Shown: piece by piece, positions 13,777 through 24,620 of the stretch
Position numbering within the stretch: position 1 is the stretch's first letter
How the letters are laid out: each line of letters begins with the position of its first letter
DNA from: Coniferiporia sulphurascens
Taxonomy: Eukaryota > Basidiomycota > Agaricomycetes > Hymenochaetales > Hymenochaetaceae
Assembly (NCBI GenBank): GCA_002794785.1
Contig: NBBA01000007.1
Span: 372,001-436,000, forward strand
DNA length: 64,000 bases
Direction: 5' to 3'
The notes under the pieces: model-generated
What the model saw: the letters and a program-made list of their open reading frames with translations, nothing else
What the model was told of the DNA's origin: nothing
Databases searched by the model: none
Made by a program: the position numbers and the translations under genes

Positions 13777-15918
13777 TTATAAGTTAGAGCGAGCACGCAC
13801 CTCCATATCCATATGCATCGCCCACTCGTCCTCTACTTCCTCCTTCACCACCTCACGCACCGCCCCCGGCGGCCCGCGGCTTGCAAAGCCATACTTCGGA
13901 GCCACGTAGGTAAACTCGGGTTCAAACCTGCTGATTTCACCGTCCGCCACGTCAACATCAACGTCGCCCTCCTCCTCCGAGCCCTCCGGCGCATCATCCT
14001 CGTCATCAGAGCGCGAGCCGGCGCGCGACGCAGAGTACGAGCCCGACCGTGCAACACTGCTTGAGCGCAGGTCCGAGCGCGGAAGCGACCAGCCGCCCGA
14101 GTGCGCGAGAGAGTCGGCGGACACACCTGATGCGGAGAACATGGGGCTGGCGGTGTGAGCACTGGTCTCACGGTAGCCGCCATATCCACTGTAAGCAAAT
14201 TCGGCTCCATACGCGTTACTGCCGCCATCGCTGACACCGTTACCGCCGTGAGCTGCGGGCACAGCCACGGGTTGCGGCTTGGAAGGGGAAGTGACAGTCA
14301 TAGCAGCGTGTGTAGGTGCCACGACTCCCGTATCCTCATCCTTGCCATATAGTTCTTCGTCCGCATATGGAGAGACCGTCGCGCCTGCCAGCACGCGTGC
14401 AGGCGCTGGAGCGGGCACGGTGGGTTGTGCCAGCAGCCCAGGTCGGACTTGAGTAATACCACCTTGAACCGTGTAGTCGTGCATGCGTGGGCCTCCGCCA
14501 GATGTAGATGCGGAACCCGAGCGGTGGCGATCCAGACGCGGTGCATGTATCCCCACCGGAACGGAGGAGCTGACCAAGTGCGACATGAAAGACGGAGTTT
14601 GATCCGCCGTTGATGATTTAGAATTCGAACGAGCGCTGACCGTAGTCACAAGCGGGTTTGTCGAGGAGACATTCGCTGCCGACGGCGGGGGCAGGAGCCC
14701 ACCTGACAAATACGATGGCCACATCGAGCGGTCCTCCGGAAGTGAGGTCCCTGGGTCGAGATGCGACAAAATGGCGGCTGCCTAGTTCATAGGAAGTGAT
14801 CAGCATGATTGCATTTGAGAATCAAATGTAATTTTAAATACTACTTCGCGCCCGCCGCGAAGCAGGGATAGGAAAAGATAGTTACCTCAAGGAGCTGGAC
14901 CTGCTGATGCTTGGAAAGCAGGAACTTGCTTGCTTCACGCCAGTGCGGCGAATGCTCCCAGCGGTGCTTGACCAGACAGGAAGGATGACGATAAATCTAA
15001 AATAACGGAAAACAAAAGCCTGTTAATATTTGTCCGACCTCGGAAAAACCGTAACTTTAAAGACGAAAAGGGGCGCGAGAAGCAAGGGGACAAACCTTCG
15101 AGCAACATTCGCATTGAAAAATTGTGCCCCGTTTCTTGGTCCTTCCGCCCTTCCCGCCTTTCTTGTTCGCCCCGCGACTGGTAACGCTTTCTACAAGTGA
15201 TGCGCCGTCATCAAAGTCCTCCTCAACATCTACCTCAATATCATCGTTCGCACTCGCGGCCATGTCTTGTATGTACGAAATGATAGGGACGGAAGATGCG
15301 ATGTTGACAGGAGCACTGGCAGGGCTGCGGCCCGAAATAGCGATGGGGAACGAGCTATTGAAAGTGGGGTTCTCGTAATAGGAGGCCGGCTGGAAATCTT
15401 GCTTTCGTCCACTGCCGCCACCCTGCTTGCTAACGATAGTCTGAGAACGGGCACGAGTGTGATGCGAGTGGCTGTGCAAATTTGTATGCGTTGGAGAGAC
15501 GGATGCAGCTATTCCAGAAGACGATAGGGAAAGCGAAGAAAGCGAAGCGAGAGTGGATGCTGCGGACATGTTTGCGGGACTGAGTGGAAATAAACGGCGA
15601 GCAACGGCCACGTCGAAGGAGAATGTAAGAAAACGAAGTGCATATCATAAGTTAGAATGTGGGAACGCACTTTGGCCTCGACACAGCATCCCTAGCGTCG
15701 CTCAACCGACGGCGCGTCTGGCCCGTCGAGCTCAGACGACGGTGCTTGAGGACGTGCGAGCCATTCTTCCCTGAAGCGAGGTCCTTCGAATCCTTCGAGA
15801 CCTTGCCGGACTCGTACACGGGCGTGGGCATTGGGGGTACAGACGCTGCCGCATTTGAGAGGCTGAACAGGGCGGATAGACCGGATGCCGCCATGGCTGG
15901 GGGAGAGGCAGCCATCAT
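13777..15918 (-). CDS. Basidiomycete C2H2-type zinc-finger regulator (4 exons)
   Basis: Probable DNA-binding nuclear protein. Exons 15918-15671, 15579-15096, 14996-14886 and 14781-13777 join to 615 aa. One zinc finger is formed across an intron: exon 2 ends FQCECCSK and exon 3 begins IYRHPSCLVKHRWEH, giving C-x2-C and H-x3-H. The finger is followed by WREASKFLLSKHQQVQLLEA, a block I recognise from a mushroom-specific group of single-finger proteins. The N-terminal half is Ser/Ala-rich with an acidic patch (DDIEVDVEEDFDDG) and a basic KKGGKGGRTKKRG. The C-terminal third is Ser/Gly/Tyr-rich with a second acidic segment. The start is the first of two adjacent Met codons (MMAASPP); the frame stays open a little upstream but without another ATG. 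Target genes are unknown. Confidence 0.82.
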
Positions 15919-17318
15919 ATTGGCGGGCAAGGGATGGATGTGTGGGTGCTGGGTCAAAGTGATAGAAAAGTTGAAAGATATAGCAATGGAAGCACTGAGT
16001 GTGTGTAGGTGGAGGTTACCCGGCGTTCATGCGGCGCTGTGATAAACTACACAGATAAGGAGAAATACACCTAGAGTTGGCAGAGTTCTAGAAGGAATGA
16101 GGGGAGAGGGCGGGAGAGAGGGAAGTGGGGCGAGAGAATGTACAACAGAGAAAGAGGTGAATAAGGGACGGCTAGAGGAGACCGAAAGTGGATGGGTTGT
16201 GGACGGAGGCTTCGCGGGGAAGCTAAAGCATGCTGTGGAAGTGAGAGGACGGGACGTGCAGAATACAAGAGCAAGTGGACAAGGCGTGAGGGACGACGGG
16301 CAGATGGAGGGTTGAGAGAGAGAGGGACGAGGATGAGGATAGGACGGCAGCCGCGCGCGACATAATTTTGAGCACGTACATTTTGGGCACACTTGCATCT
16401 TTCGGCTTCATGATCTACACACAAAATGAAAAATATTATTATAATCATATATATCCTCTGCCCATCTGGCAGACACACGGCTTGCAAAGTCAGTGTTTAA
16501 TTCTGCCCAAAAGTGTTTGTCGCTGTCATACGGGAGTGTGCGATCAGGGCTGCTTGTATCGGTTATCACCCATCAACATTCGCTGGGCGGCTGCTAGCGG
16601 ATGACAAACGCTTATGTAAGACGCTTATAAACGGGTGCGGCGATCAGCTAAATCATACCGGCAGGTGACAGGTTCGCTTCCGCCGCCGGGGCGCATGACG
16701 CGCACCCCTGCACCCAGGCAGGATCCAGACTCGAGCCACGCATGCAACTACCGGTATGGCCATCGTACCTGCACAGGAACTCCACTGACGAAACAAGTCG
16801 ACATCGCCCCACTCTCTACTTATGTCATCCGTAATTGATCGGATGTCAGGTCATCTCTGCTTACATGTCCTTTCCTTGCTAAGTATTTACAGGCTAGGCT
16901 TAGAAAGTCAACTATGTAGAAACAATGATTATACTCAGAGGTTGCCTAGGCTCCCCACATTATGATTTGTGGTCCATCGTGATGCTGAAAGTACACCGGT
17001 GTATCATAAATCTTTGGAATGTGCCGAACAACTCCGAAGGAGAGACACTCGACTTTGTGCCACAACCATCGGGAAATGCCCATATGCTCTGACCATGGAT
17101 GTCGTTCCATACCCATGCAGAATATCCACGTTACAGGCAGACGCACCCAATTCTGAGTCGTGAATTTCTTTTTCTTTTCGAAGCCACAAATTTTAGTCGA
17201 GGTTTAGTACCCAGCTGACGTCATCGGGACGGCCCGGGTGTTTCGGACAGATCGAACGGCACAGTCAACTCTACTTTCGATTCAAGGCTTAACCACCTCA
17301 ACCAGGACGTCGTCCGCC
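15919..17318. other. Divergent intergenic region
   Basis: About 1.4 kb between the C2H2 gene (-) and the HNH-like gene (+). The part near 16,050-16,350 is purine-rich on the plus strand, resembling a CT-rich basidiomycete promoter for the minus-strand gene. No coding or RNA feature is supported. Confidence 0.5.
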
Positions 17319-18576
17319 ATGGCCACGGCACCACCCGACCCTCAAGTCTCACTAAATCTCCGACTCGCATCCGAAGGGGAAGATTCAGCCTGGTTTACCG
17401 CCCTGACCATCCCCCTGCATCTTTTCAGCCTGTATGCAGCGAAACCGCGCAAATGGCTGAGCTACCTGGGATACGCCGTGTCAGGCTCCGTGGGTGTTCT
17501 CTCGCTCGCCCAGAGCGAGGCTGTCCCTTGCGATATGGACGCCTCCGTCAGCGCTGGAGACGTCTATTACTTTTTTGCCACAGACACAGGTACTACCCGT
17601 TTCGTCGACCCCGATGTCCAGAGTGTTTCCACAAGCGAGAGCAGCGGGCCCTCTTTCAAAAGCAGCAGTCCCGTCTGGGAAGAACTCAGCTCCCAATACG
17701 AAGAGTGCCCCTTCTCGAAATGCCCGGGTGAATACTGCGACATTTGCCCACTCATCTCACACGTGAAAGGGGACGCGGTCAGCCACGCCTTCGTCAGCTA
17801 AAATAACGTCGTTTGTTGACTCTGTGTTTCTTAGTACATACACCGTGTCACGCGGGAGCGAAGCGGAGGTCTGGTCGCCATCGAGAAGATCGACGATATC
17901 CGAAACACGCTTCTGCTGGAACCGACTATGCGCGTGGGCTTAAGAAAGCGCATGCTTGCATTCCTACCGGTGCGCCTTCCCCTCCTCTACCTGAAACTTT
18001 GCTCACCGACGCGCGTCCGACGGAAAACAAAAAAAAAAAAAGACCCCGAACGCCGTGCTTAAATCGGACGACATCGTCGAGGGCGCCGACCCCGACGCAC
18101 GGCTCATCACTGACCACCTCTTCAAGCACCAGGACACGGTAATGCTAAGCCTCCATTTACACGGCAAGTCCATCGCTTTCCCGAACGAGGATAAGCGGCC
18201 TCCGGAGGCCCTCTTCACCATGCTTTACGGCAGCACTGCCCTTAATGCGTGGGCACCGCCCTCGGCGCTGGCGCTCATAAAGCGGCACGCGCAGAATATG
18301 CTTTATGCCGATCCCGGGTGTCCAAACGCAAATGCAAATGTGGATGTGGATGAGGAGAAGGGGAAGATCCGAAGAGAGTGGAGAGAGAAACGAAAAAGGG
18401 AGCGCCGAGAGCGATTAAGGAGACGAAGGGAGGACGAGGAGTTTGACATATTCGACATGTTGGAGGCTTTTGGGCGTGCTACCCGAAGGCCTCCGGAAGA
18501 AGCGAGGAAGGCTGCAGAGGACGAACGCAAGAAAGCGTCCATAGACAAGGTTCAAGGCTGGTTAACGGACCACTAA
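17319..18576 (+). CDS. HNH-endonuclease-like protein of basidiomycete type (3 exons)
   Basis: Exons 17319-17777, 17835-17969 and 18043-18576 join in frame to 375 aa. The middle resembles the HNH-domain proteins common in mushroom genomes: cysteines in CPFSKCPGEYCDIC, then ISHVKGDAYIHRV (the first His of the motif), then IDDIRNTLLLEPTMRVGL (the Asn helix) and AFLPTPNAVL. In the family the segment after the Asn carries a final His, and here that place reads EPTM, so catalysis is doubtful. The C-terminus is a highly charged Arg/Glu/Lys coiled-coil-like segment (from about residue 270). The second intron ends in a run of 13 adenines before AG with no pyrimidine tract, so that junction is the least secure. 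In-vivo role unknown. Confidence 0.68.
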
Positions 18577-19521
18577 GCTGCCAGTGGGGGGGAGGGGGGT
18601 TTTCCCCGTTACCCGAATGGCGAGATGAGAATAGTTGCGGCTCCTCACTTTTATTTTTGTTTTTACTTTTATTTCCTCTTTTTTGACGGTGCTTCTTCCA
18701 GGATACGATACTAAGTTATGCTTATTTAGTCTACGACTGTGGTGGATTGACGAGAATGTAGCGGCAAAGAGTACTTGCTCGGTGATTTCGTATTTGTGTA
18801 TATTGTATACCGTAACGATTTTCCTATTAGCGCTTAGTATCCACCCTATCGTTCGATTTTGCTGGTAGGATTACCGCTTTTTATTTTCTACCCCTCCAGT
18901 TATGTTTCCGGTTGGGTGCTTTATACCGGACAAATGTATAATCAAGAGTACAAAACATTCAATCGCAAAGCCAGAAAACTGATAACCACGCCGCTCTCAC
19001 CAAGATAAGCACGTATATGCGGGATGAAATCACAATACTGTAAAACAAGTATCCCAAGGACCTTTCGAAACGAGGGAACCTGCAGTACCACACACCCGTG
19101 CCGTTCCACAGACGGTATAAAAAACCCGTGGACGGAATTGAATCAAGAGTCACGACTCGTCTCACGATGTGAGACCCCAGCGGCCACTGGCAGTAGTACG
19201 CTCCTTTGGAAGAGCAGCCACAACGCAGCATGTCTTACGTGGGGTGGGGCAGAGCGGACGTTCATGTAATGCAGATTACCCGCCTCCAACCTCCGGGCCC
19301 TGTATCCCAGCCTTCCCAGGCCTCAAGCCTGAGAGCCTGAGGTTCAGGTCATCTGAGCCAGACCGTTGCGTCCCGTCAGATGAGTAAGCAGAGGGCTGAC
19401 ATAGTCTGGGTGACGAGACCCGCTGCATCCCAGGACCCAGACCACTGGGACGGACTCGGAAAGTTTTTAATTTTTGGCCGCACCGTGCCGGTCATCTGGG
19501 CTAGACAAACATGAGTTAATA
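18577..19521. other. Intergenic region leading into repeat DNA
   Basis: This holds the 3' flank of the HNH-like gene and then sequence of changing composition up to the repeat nest. A G-rich run lies at 18587-18600. No gene is supported. From about 19,240 a GC-rich segment rich in AGCC/CCAG words looks like old repeat DNA, but it is not recognised. Confidence 0.4.
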
Positions 19522-19540
19522 TATGTGGGGAGCCCACATA
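19522..19540. repeat. Perfect 8-bp hairpin at the presumed end of a Helitron-like element
   Basis: TATGTGGG, loop GAG, CCCACATA. It lies beyond the C-terminal end of the helicase remnant and is followed on the plus strand by TATGCTACATCAGC, a string almost repeated beside a similar hairpin at 25110-25129. Helitrons carry a short hairpin near their 3' end; the canonical CTRR terminus is not at the usual 10-12 bp spacing (CTAG lies 17 bp beyond the stem). Confidence 0.45.
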
Positions 19541-19922
19541 GAGGGGGGGGGGCGAAGCTATGCTACATCAGCTTAATCCTAGTTCTTTGATAAATGCACA
19601 TGGAGCACATCAGCTTTTCTTTTATTTATTTATATAAGTACAGGTGGAAATCAATTAGAGAAAACATAAGAAGACAAATCCATGCCATATGTATCAAGTT
19701 GAAAAGAAAGATTTTCACATCTCACACTATCTTCTCTAAGTAAACACATAGAAGCAGATTCAACAGGCTTCTGTAAATGAGTTAAAGGGAAAGGGTTTCT
19801 AAAGGCAATACCAGCCAAGGTTTTAACTCTGGAAATTGCTACAAATGCAAGCCCTAATGCAAAGTCCTTTTCACCCAGATCAATAACTGCCTTTTGAAGA
19901 GTAAGACCTTGACTCTTATGAA

Positions 19923-20481
19923 TGTTAAGCTCAACAGTTACACGGTGATCGACGTCGGGGCTTCCTGATCATCGGAACTGATGGTACAGCAACGGGGCTT
20001 CCTAGATGTCATAAGTCGAGGATGATCGTTGATGAGGCTTCCTGATCGGCGATGTGGACACGGTAGGCTTCTATAGTGAGTCAGGTTATGACGAAGCGAC
20101 TAATGGCCAGTAAGCACACAGTAGACTGGTGGTAGCAGATAATGGGCTTGTATGAACAAAGAGCACAAGCTTAGGGCTTGTGCTACTGAAGTTACATGCT
20201 TATATGCTACTCTATGTGTTTACTACTGTAGCGGCCTGTGTAGGGTAGTTTACCAGACTATGGAAGGTCATGGAAACCCAAGGAATGCCTTGGTAATACA
20301 AGTAGGGCTATCAGTAAGCAAAGCACATCATGATGGTGCAAGAAGGCATCATCATGGCATCTTATGGCGTAAGGCGGAATAAGGATGAGTAAGGTAGAGA
20401 AATGGGGGAGTTGTGCTGACTGATGATGACGAAGGGGAAGTGAGTCAGCGCAATAAGGGAAAGTAAAGGAAAATTGTAACA
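19923..20481 (-). mobile_element. Solo LTR, family G (copy 1), TSD ATGAA
   Basis: 559 bp running TGTTAAGCTCAAC...AATTGTAACA on the plus strand, with the TG/CA-type ends of an LTR. The 5 bp on each side are both ATGAA, a perfect target-site duplication. It sits within the helicase motif coding sequence. Its reverse complement starts TGTTACAA and ends CTTAACA like the LTR at 41513-41938, so it is read here as minus orientation. Confidence 0.9.
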
Positions 20482-20514
20482 ATGAATTGTCATAGCCCAG
20501 GCTAGTGCTAATGG

Positions 20515-21074
20515 TGTTAAGCTCAACGGTTACATGGTGATCGACGTTGGGGCTTCCTGATTGTCTAGACTGGTAGTACGGCAACAGGGCTTCCTAGATG
20601 TCATAAGTCAAAGGTGATTGGTGATGGGGCTTCCTGATCGTCAAGAAGGTACATGGTGTCTTCTTAGAAGAGTCAGGTTATGATGAAGTGCCAGATGATG
20701 AGGTAGAGCACACAGAGGGCACTGAGGCGCATATAATGGGCTTGTATGAACAAAGAGCACAAGCTTAGGACTTGTGCTACCGAAGTTACATGCTTATATG
20801 CTACTCTAAGTGTTTGCTACTGTAGGGTCATGTATAAGGTTGTTTACATGGCTATGGAAGGTCATGGAAACCCAAGGAATGTCTTGGTAATACAAGTGAA
20901 GGTATCAGTAAGCAAAGCATGTCATGATGGTGTGATATGGCATCATCATGGCGTCTTATGGTGTAATGCGACTGGGGATGAGTAATGAAGAGAAATGGGG
21001 GGTTTGCGCTGACTGGTGATGACGAATAGGAAATGAGTCAGCATAATAAGGGAAAAGTAAGGAAAATTGTAACA
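20515..21074 (-). mobile_element. Solo LTR, family G (copy 2), TSD AATGG
   Basis: 560 bp, with the same ends and internal landmarks as copy 1 (GGGGCTTCCTGA near the left end; GCTTGTATGAACAAAGAGCA in the middle). It is flanked on both sides by AATGG. Only 33 bp of helicase sequence separate it from copy 1. Confidence 0.9.
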
Positions 21075-21650
21075 AATGGCAGCTGTGTTCTGGTAAGGGT
21101 TTTGCCACCCTTTTCCCATTTAGCAGATACAGGAATAAGTGGAACCCAGTTCTCCTGAATATAATCATAGCCCAATACAGAAGGTCCTGTATAAATACAA
21201 AGTATTAGGGAGAATTTCAGATAATATAAATGCATAGAATTACCTTTATATCCAGTAACTTCTACAAATACCACTGCAGGTAAATCTCTCTGTGGATCAG
21301 AGCCAGATGTAAAACATATTTTTCTGACTATTCCACGTGATCCATTAACTAAGCCTGAAATAGACACAGTTATTAGCAAGCTAGCAAAATTCACAATTTT
21401 ATTGCTGTTATCTACCTTTTTCAGTCCATAGATTGCATGTGATCATTACCACAGCTCCTTCTGCCAAGTAAATCACTTTTTCCAAGCCATCAGCATCTTC
21501 TTCAGATGCTTTTCTTGCATCACTGCAGTTATGATGAGCTAGACATTTTACAACTGGGTTTCCTGTAGCCCCAAGCTTGTGCACATTGAACTCAAGAACA
21601 GCCTCTCTGGTAGGGATAAGATGGATTTCATCTAGAAAGCCAGTTCTCAT

Positions 21651-21926
21651 TTCCTGTGAGAGCTTATACCAAAATCAAGTGGAAAGTGTTAGGGCAACAC
21701 TATACACCAATACAGTGCACAGGTTCTACCAGTGAAACAACTTAGGAGGGGGATACGCAAGTTGACAAGGAGGGATCACACAGTGATAGTGGATATCCTA
21801 AGAGAACTCAACTGAGTTCCCCAGGTCTGCATTGGCTGCTACTTATACACATTTGACTACTTAAGGGCAGGTCAAATCTATAATAAACTACCAATCAGAA
21901 GCATGAAACAGTCATGACATCATTAC
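21651..21926. other. Unassigned sequence between helicase remnant and LTR copy 3
   Basis: No coding match is seen. The stretch has repeated words such as TGTTAGGGCAACACTATACACCAATACAGTG, summarised here by its position near 21,690-21,720. It could be an untranslated part of the helicase element. Confidence 0.35.
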
Positions 21927-22467
21927 TGTTAAGCTCAATGGTTACATGGTGATTGACGCCAGGGCTTCCTGATTGTCGAGGCTTGATAGTGATGACAATG
22001 GGGCTTCCGAGATGTCATAAGTCGAGGGTGATCGGCGATGTGGACATGGTGGGCTTCTTTAGCGAATCGGGTTACAATGGGGCGACTAGTGGCTCAATGG
22101 CACACAATAGACTGGTGGTAGCAGATAATGGGCTTGTATGAACAAAGAGCACAAGCTTAGAGCTTGTGCTACTGAAGTTACATGCTTATATGCTACTCTA
22201 TGTGTTTGCTACTGTAGGGTCATGTATTAGTATGTTTACATGGCTATGGAAGGTCATGGAAACCCAAGGAATGTCTTGGTAATACAATTGAAGGTATCAG
22301 TAAGCAAAGCATGTCATGATGGTGCGATAAGGCATCATCATGGCGTCTTATGGCATAAGGCAAAATAAGGATGAGTAAGGAAGAGAAATGGGGGAGTTGC
22401 GCTGACTGATGATGACGAAGAGGAAGTGAGTCAGCACATTAAGGGGAGGTAAAGGAAAATTGTAACA
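21927..22467 (-). mobile_element. Solo LTR, family G (copy 3), TSD ATTAC
   Basis: 541 bp with ends TGTTAAGCTCAA and TTGTAACA. Both flanks are ATTAC. It is slightly shorter than the other copies owing to small internal deletions near its left side. Confidence 0.9.
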
Positions 22468-22543
22468 ATTACTATGCAATATGTCACTGTTAGTAAATTG
22501 ATGAAAATCGTGATTGCCGGATCAACAGATTAGCAAGATTGAC

Positions 22544-23194
22544 ATGGCAAGACCTGTAACTTTAATTGATACAAGGAACCTGTGCCAACGCTGTAAAGAT
22601 GCAGATCAAGTAGCATGGAAAATGTTTAACATTGCATGTGCAACAGTAGGACAGAATGCAGGATATGACAACTGTCAAATTACATTTGATCATACTACAA
22701 GGGAACAACAAGTGGCAGAAAGGCTAGAAGTAATAATCGAACATAGAGCAACTATGTTCTCATATCAATTGAATAGATATGTAATCAGTGCTTATACAAG
22801 AACCAAGATTTATAATCAGCCACATAATGAATTATGTTATCAAAGGGCAGTTATTACATCAACTGATTATGCAGAAGTGGCACACCAAATAGTTCATACT
22901 ATCAATAAACAATTACGAGAACAACTATTCACATACAAAGCCAACTTCATAGCCAAAGGACATACAACAGTAGATTGAAAGGAACCAAATCTAAGACAGG
23001 AGTTAGTACCAATAGATAAAGAGATTATAATATGGTGGTTCAATGATGAACTGTCATATAGAGTTACACCAGGGTATAGTAGGATAACAAATATAAACTC
23101 TATAGGACCTGAAGTGCTCTTTATGCCAATAGATGATAGGACACCAGAACGAACACCTTTCAATGATATTATGGAAGGAATGACTCAATCTTAG
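22544..23194 (+). pseudogene. ORF inside LTR family S (left copy), one internal stop
   Basis: Reads 144 codons from ATG (MARPVTLIDTRNLCQRCKDA) to a TGA at 22976, then continues in the same frame for 72 codons to TAG at 23192 (ending NDIMEGMTQS). In the diverged third copy the TGA position is CAA (Gln), so the stop is a later change. It contains a CQRC pair and further cysteines (IACAT, DNCQI), which might bind metal. No known domain is recognised. It lies upstream of the LTR TATA box, which is an unusual place for a gene. The frame is shared with a copy whose differences are mostly silent. Confidence 0.55.
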
Positions 23195-23652
23195 TCTACA
23201 ATAAAAAGTAACAAGCCACAACAAGATAAGATTAAGAAGGCTAGCATAATCACTGAGCCACACAAGTATATCTAAGCATTCGGCTAAGAATAGCTGATGG
23301 AAGCATGGCAATCAATTGAAGACGTAATTGATGGGAGCCAAGTATAGCGCATCACACAGTAGAACCAATTAGGAAATAAGGAGAAGCATCATAGGTATAG
23401 TAGTATCTGAGAATGGTTAATTTAGGTATTATACTGTATGACTCGATGGAAACTTAGGGAAGGTTCTAGCATAAGATAAAGATAGCATGGTAGGCTGTAG
23501 AACATACTGGAATATATGACTGACTCATAGGAAGCTAAGAATAGTAAATAGCATGTACAGGACTGTACCAGAATATTCCTATGGCTTATAAAGTGAGAGT
23601 AGTATGTTGTAGTATCTACCAGAACATAGTAAATAGCATACAACATGTAGGG

Positions 23653-23660
23653 TATAAAAG
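23653..23660 (+). promoter_or_regulatory. TATA box of LTR family S
   Basis: TATAAAAG preceded by GTAGGG, 176 bp from the LTR end. The same box is present in reverse in the right copy near 27090-27097. Confidence 0.5.
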
Positions 23661-23836
23661 CCCAATGTAAAATTGCGGTAAAAAGCAGTTTAATTCATCT
23701 CTTGTCTCTTACCACCATCATCAGCTCTAACACTCTAGCGAGTAGAGGGTACCAAGCCTACCCTAAACTAACTAGTATTATTGTGTGAATCTGTTATCAC
23801 TTGTTTCTAACCCTTAATCAGGGATCAAATCTAACA

Positions 23837-24620
23837 CTCCCACCTAAGGTATGTGCTGGGAGCTCCCACTTAATGTATGCATTGGGAGCTCCCACCTAAG
23901 GTATGCGCTGGGAGCTCCCACCTCAGGCAAGTGCTGGGAGCTCCCACCCAAGGTAGGCATTGGGAGCTCCCAAAGTAAGGTATGTGCTGGAGATCCCACC
24001 TAAGGCAAGCACTGGGAGCTCCCATTTAACACAGGGAACAAGCCCAAATATAGTTGTCTCCTAAACTGTAAATTTCATTAAACATTTCTGAACTGTTATG
24101 GCTTTTTTTCCACGTTTTGAGTAAATTTCACCTACTTATATCTATCAGCAGTATTATTTTTGAGATATACGGGCATGCTAAATTCAGAATATATAAGACA
24201 GACATTCAGGAATCACATATAGCAGACAAATTTACAGTTTCAATGAAGATGTAGGAAGCAGTAATATCCGGATTTGCTCCCTGTGTAAGGTAAGTGGTGG
24301 GAGCTCCAAATGTAAGGTATGTGCTGGGAGGTCCCAATGCTTGCCTTAAGTGGGAGCTCCCAGGAGTAATGCTCCTAGCACATACATTACTCCTGGGAGC
24401 TCCCACTTAAGGCAAGTGTTGGGACCTCCCACCTAAGGTATGCACTGGGAGCTCCCACCTTAGGCAAGCATTGGGACCTCCCACCTAAGGTAACCATTGG
24501 GAGCTCCCATCGGTTTCGTCTTTTAGGAGCTCCCACTGTCATGTAAATGTTTGGAAGCTCCCATAATAAGATTGTTGTTGGGATCTACTGCCAAAAGGAA
24601 TGAGAGCCCCCACTAGTAAC
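23837..24620. repeat. 26-bp minisatellite with palindromic core GGGAGCTCCC (left block)
   Basis: The unit is GGGAGCTCCC plus a 16-bp variable part of the type ACCTAAGGTATGCGCT. Clean tandem units occupy about 23837-24040 and 24290-24570, with diverged sequence between. Core variants include GGGAGGTCCC and GGGACCTCCC. The block starts exactly at the end of the left family-S LTR and resumes exactly at the end of the right one (28264), so it was one array before that LTR inserted. Confidence 0.85.
24340..24416. repeat. Perfect 32-bp inverted repeat inside the minisatellite
   Basis: Arms 24340-24371 and 24385-24416 are exact reverse complements with a 13-nt loop. Because the minisatellite core is itself a palindrome, this arose by head-to-head joining of repeat units. 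Confidence 0.9.

Larger units (their letters stand above)
19651..21650 (-). pseudogene. PIF1-like helicase C-terminal part (Helitron-type), split by two solo LTRs
   Basis: On the minus strand the pieces read, in order: FLDEIHLIPTREAVLEFN (a PIF1/RecD-like motif), EGAVVMITCNLW, LVNGSRGIVRKI, GYDYIQENWVPLIP, the motif AMTIHKSQGLTLQKAVIDLG and FVAISRVKTLAGIAFRNPF, ending at a TGA at 19651. PIF1-family helicases with this ending are carried by Helitrons. Two introns are visible (around 21,415-21,355 and 21,240-21,190). The coding sequence is interrupted by the LTRs at 19923-20481 and 20515-21074; removing each LTR with one copy of its target duplication restores the frame. The N-terminal Rep and first helicase motifs are missing, so the element was already 5'-truncated or continues elsewhere. 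Confidence 0.8.
22488..23836 (+). mobile_element. 1.35-kb LTR, family S (left copy), with internal ORF
   Basis: The unit runs TGTTAGTAAATTG...CAAATCTAACA (TG...CA, 1349 bp). It is repeated almost perfectly in reverse at 26914-28263. A TATAAAAG box at 23653-23660 lies downstream of the ORF, followed by about 180 bp to the end, as expected for U3, R and U5 of an LTR. The left flank is GTCAC and the right flank CTCCC, so it has no direct target duplication of its own; the matching flanks are found, in reverse, at the other copy. Confidence 0.75.

Noticed and set aside
15659..16042. Plus-strand frame across the first exon of the C2H2 gene
   Set aside because: It is the antisense of a spliced gene whose frame closes over four exons and has a clear zinc finger.
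23837..24570. Regularly spaced repeats with variable 16-bp parts, looking like a CRISPR array
   Set aside because: The genome is eukaryotic, the variable parts are diverged copies of each other and not unrelated spacers, and there is no cas gene. It is a minisatellite.
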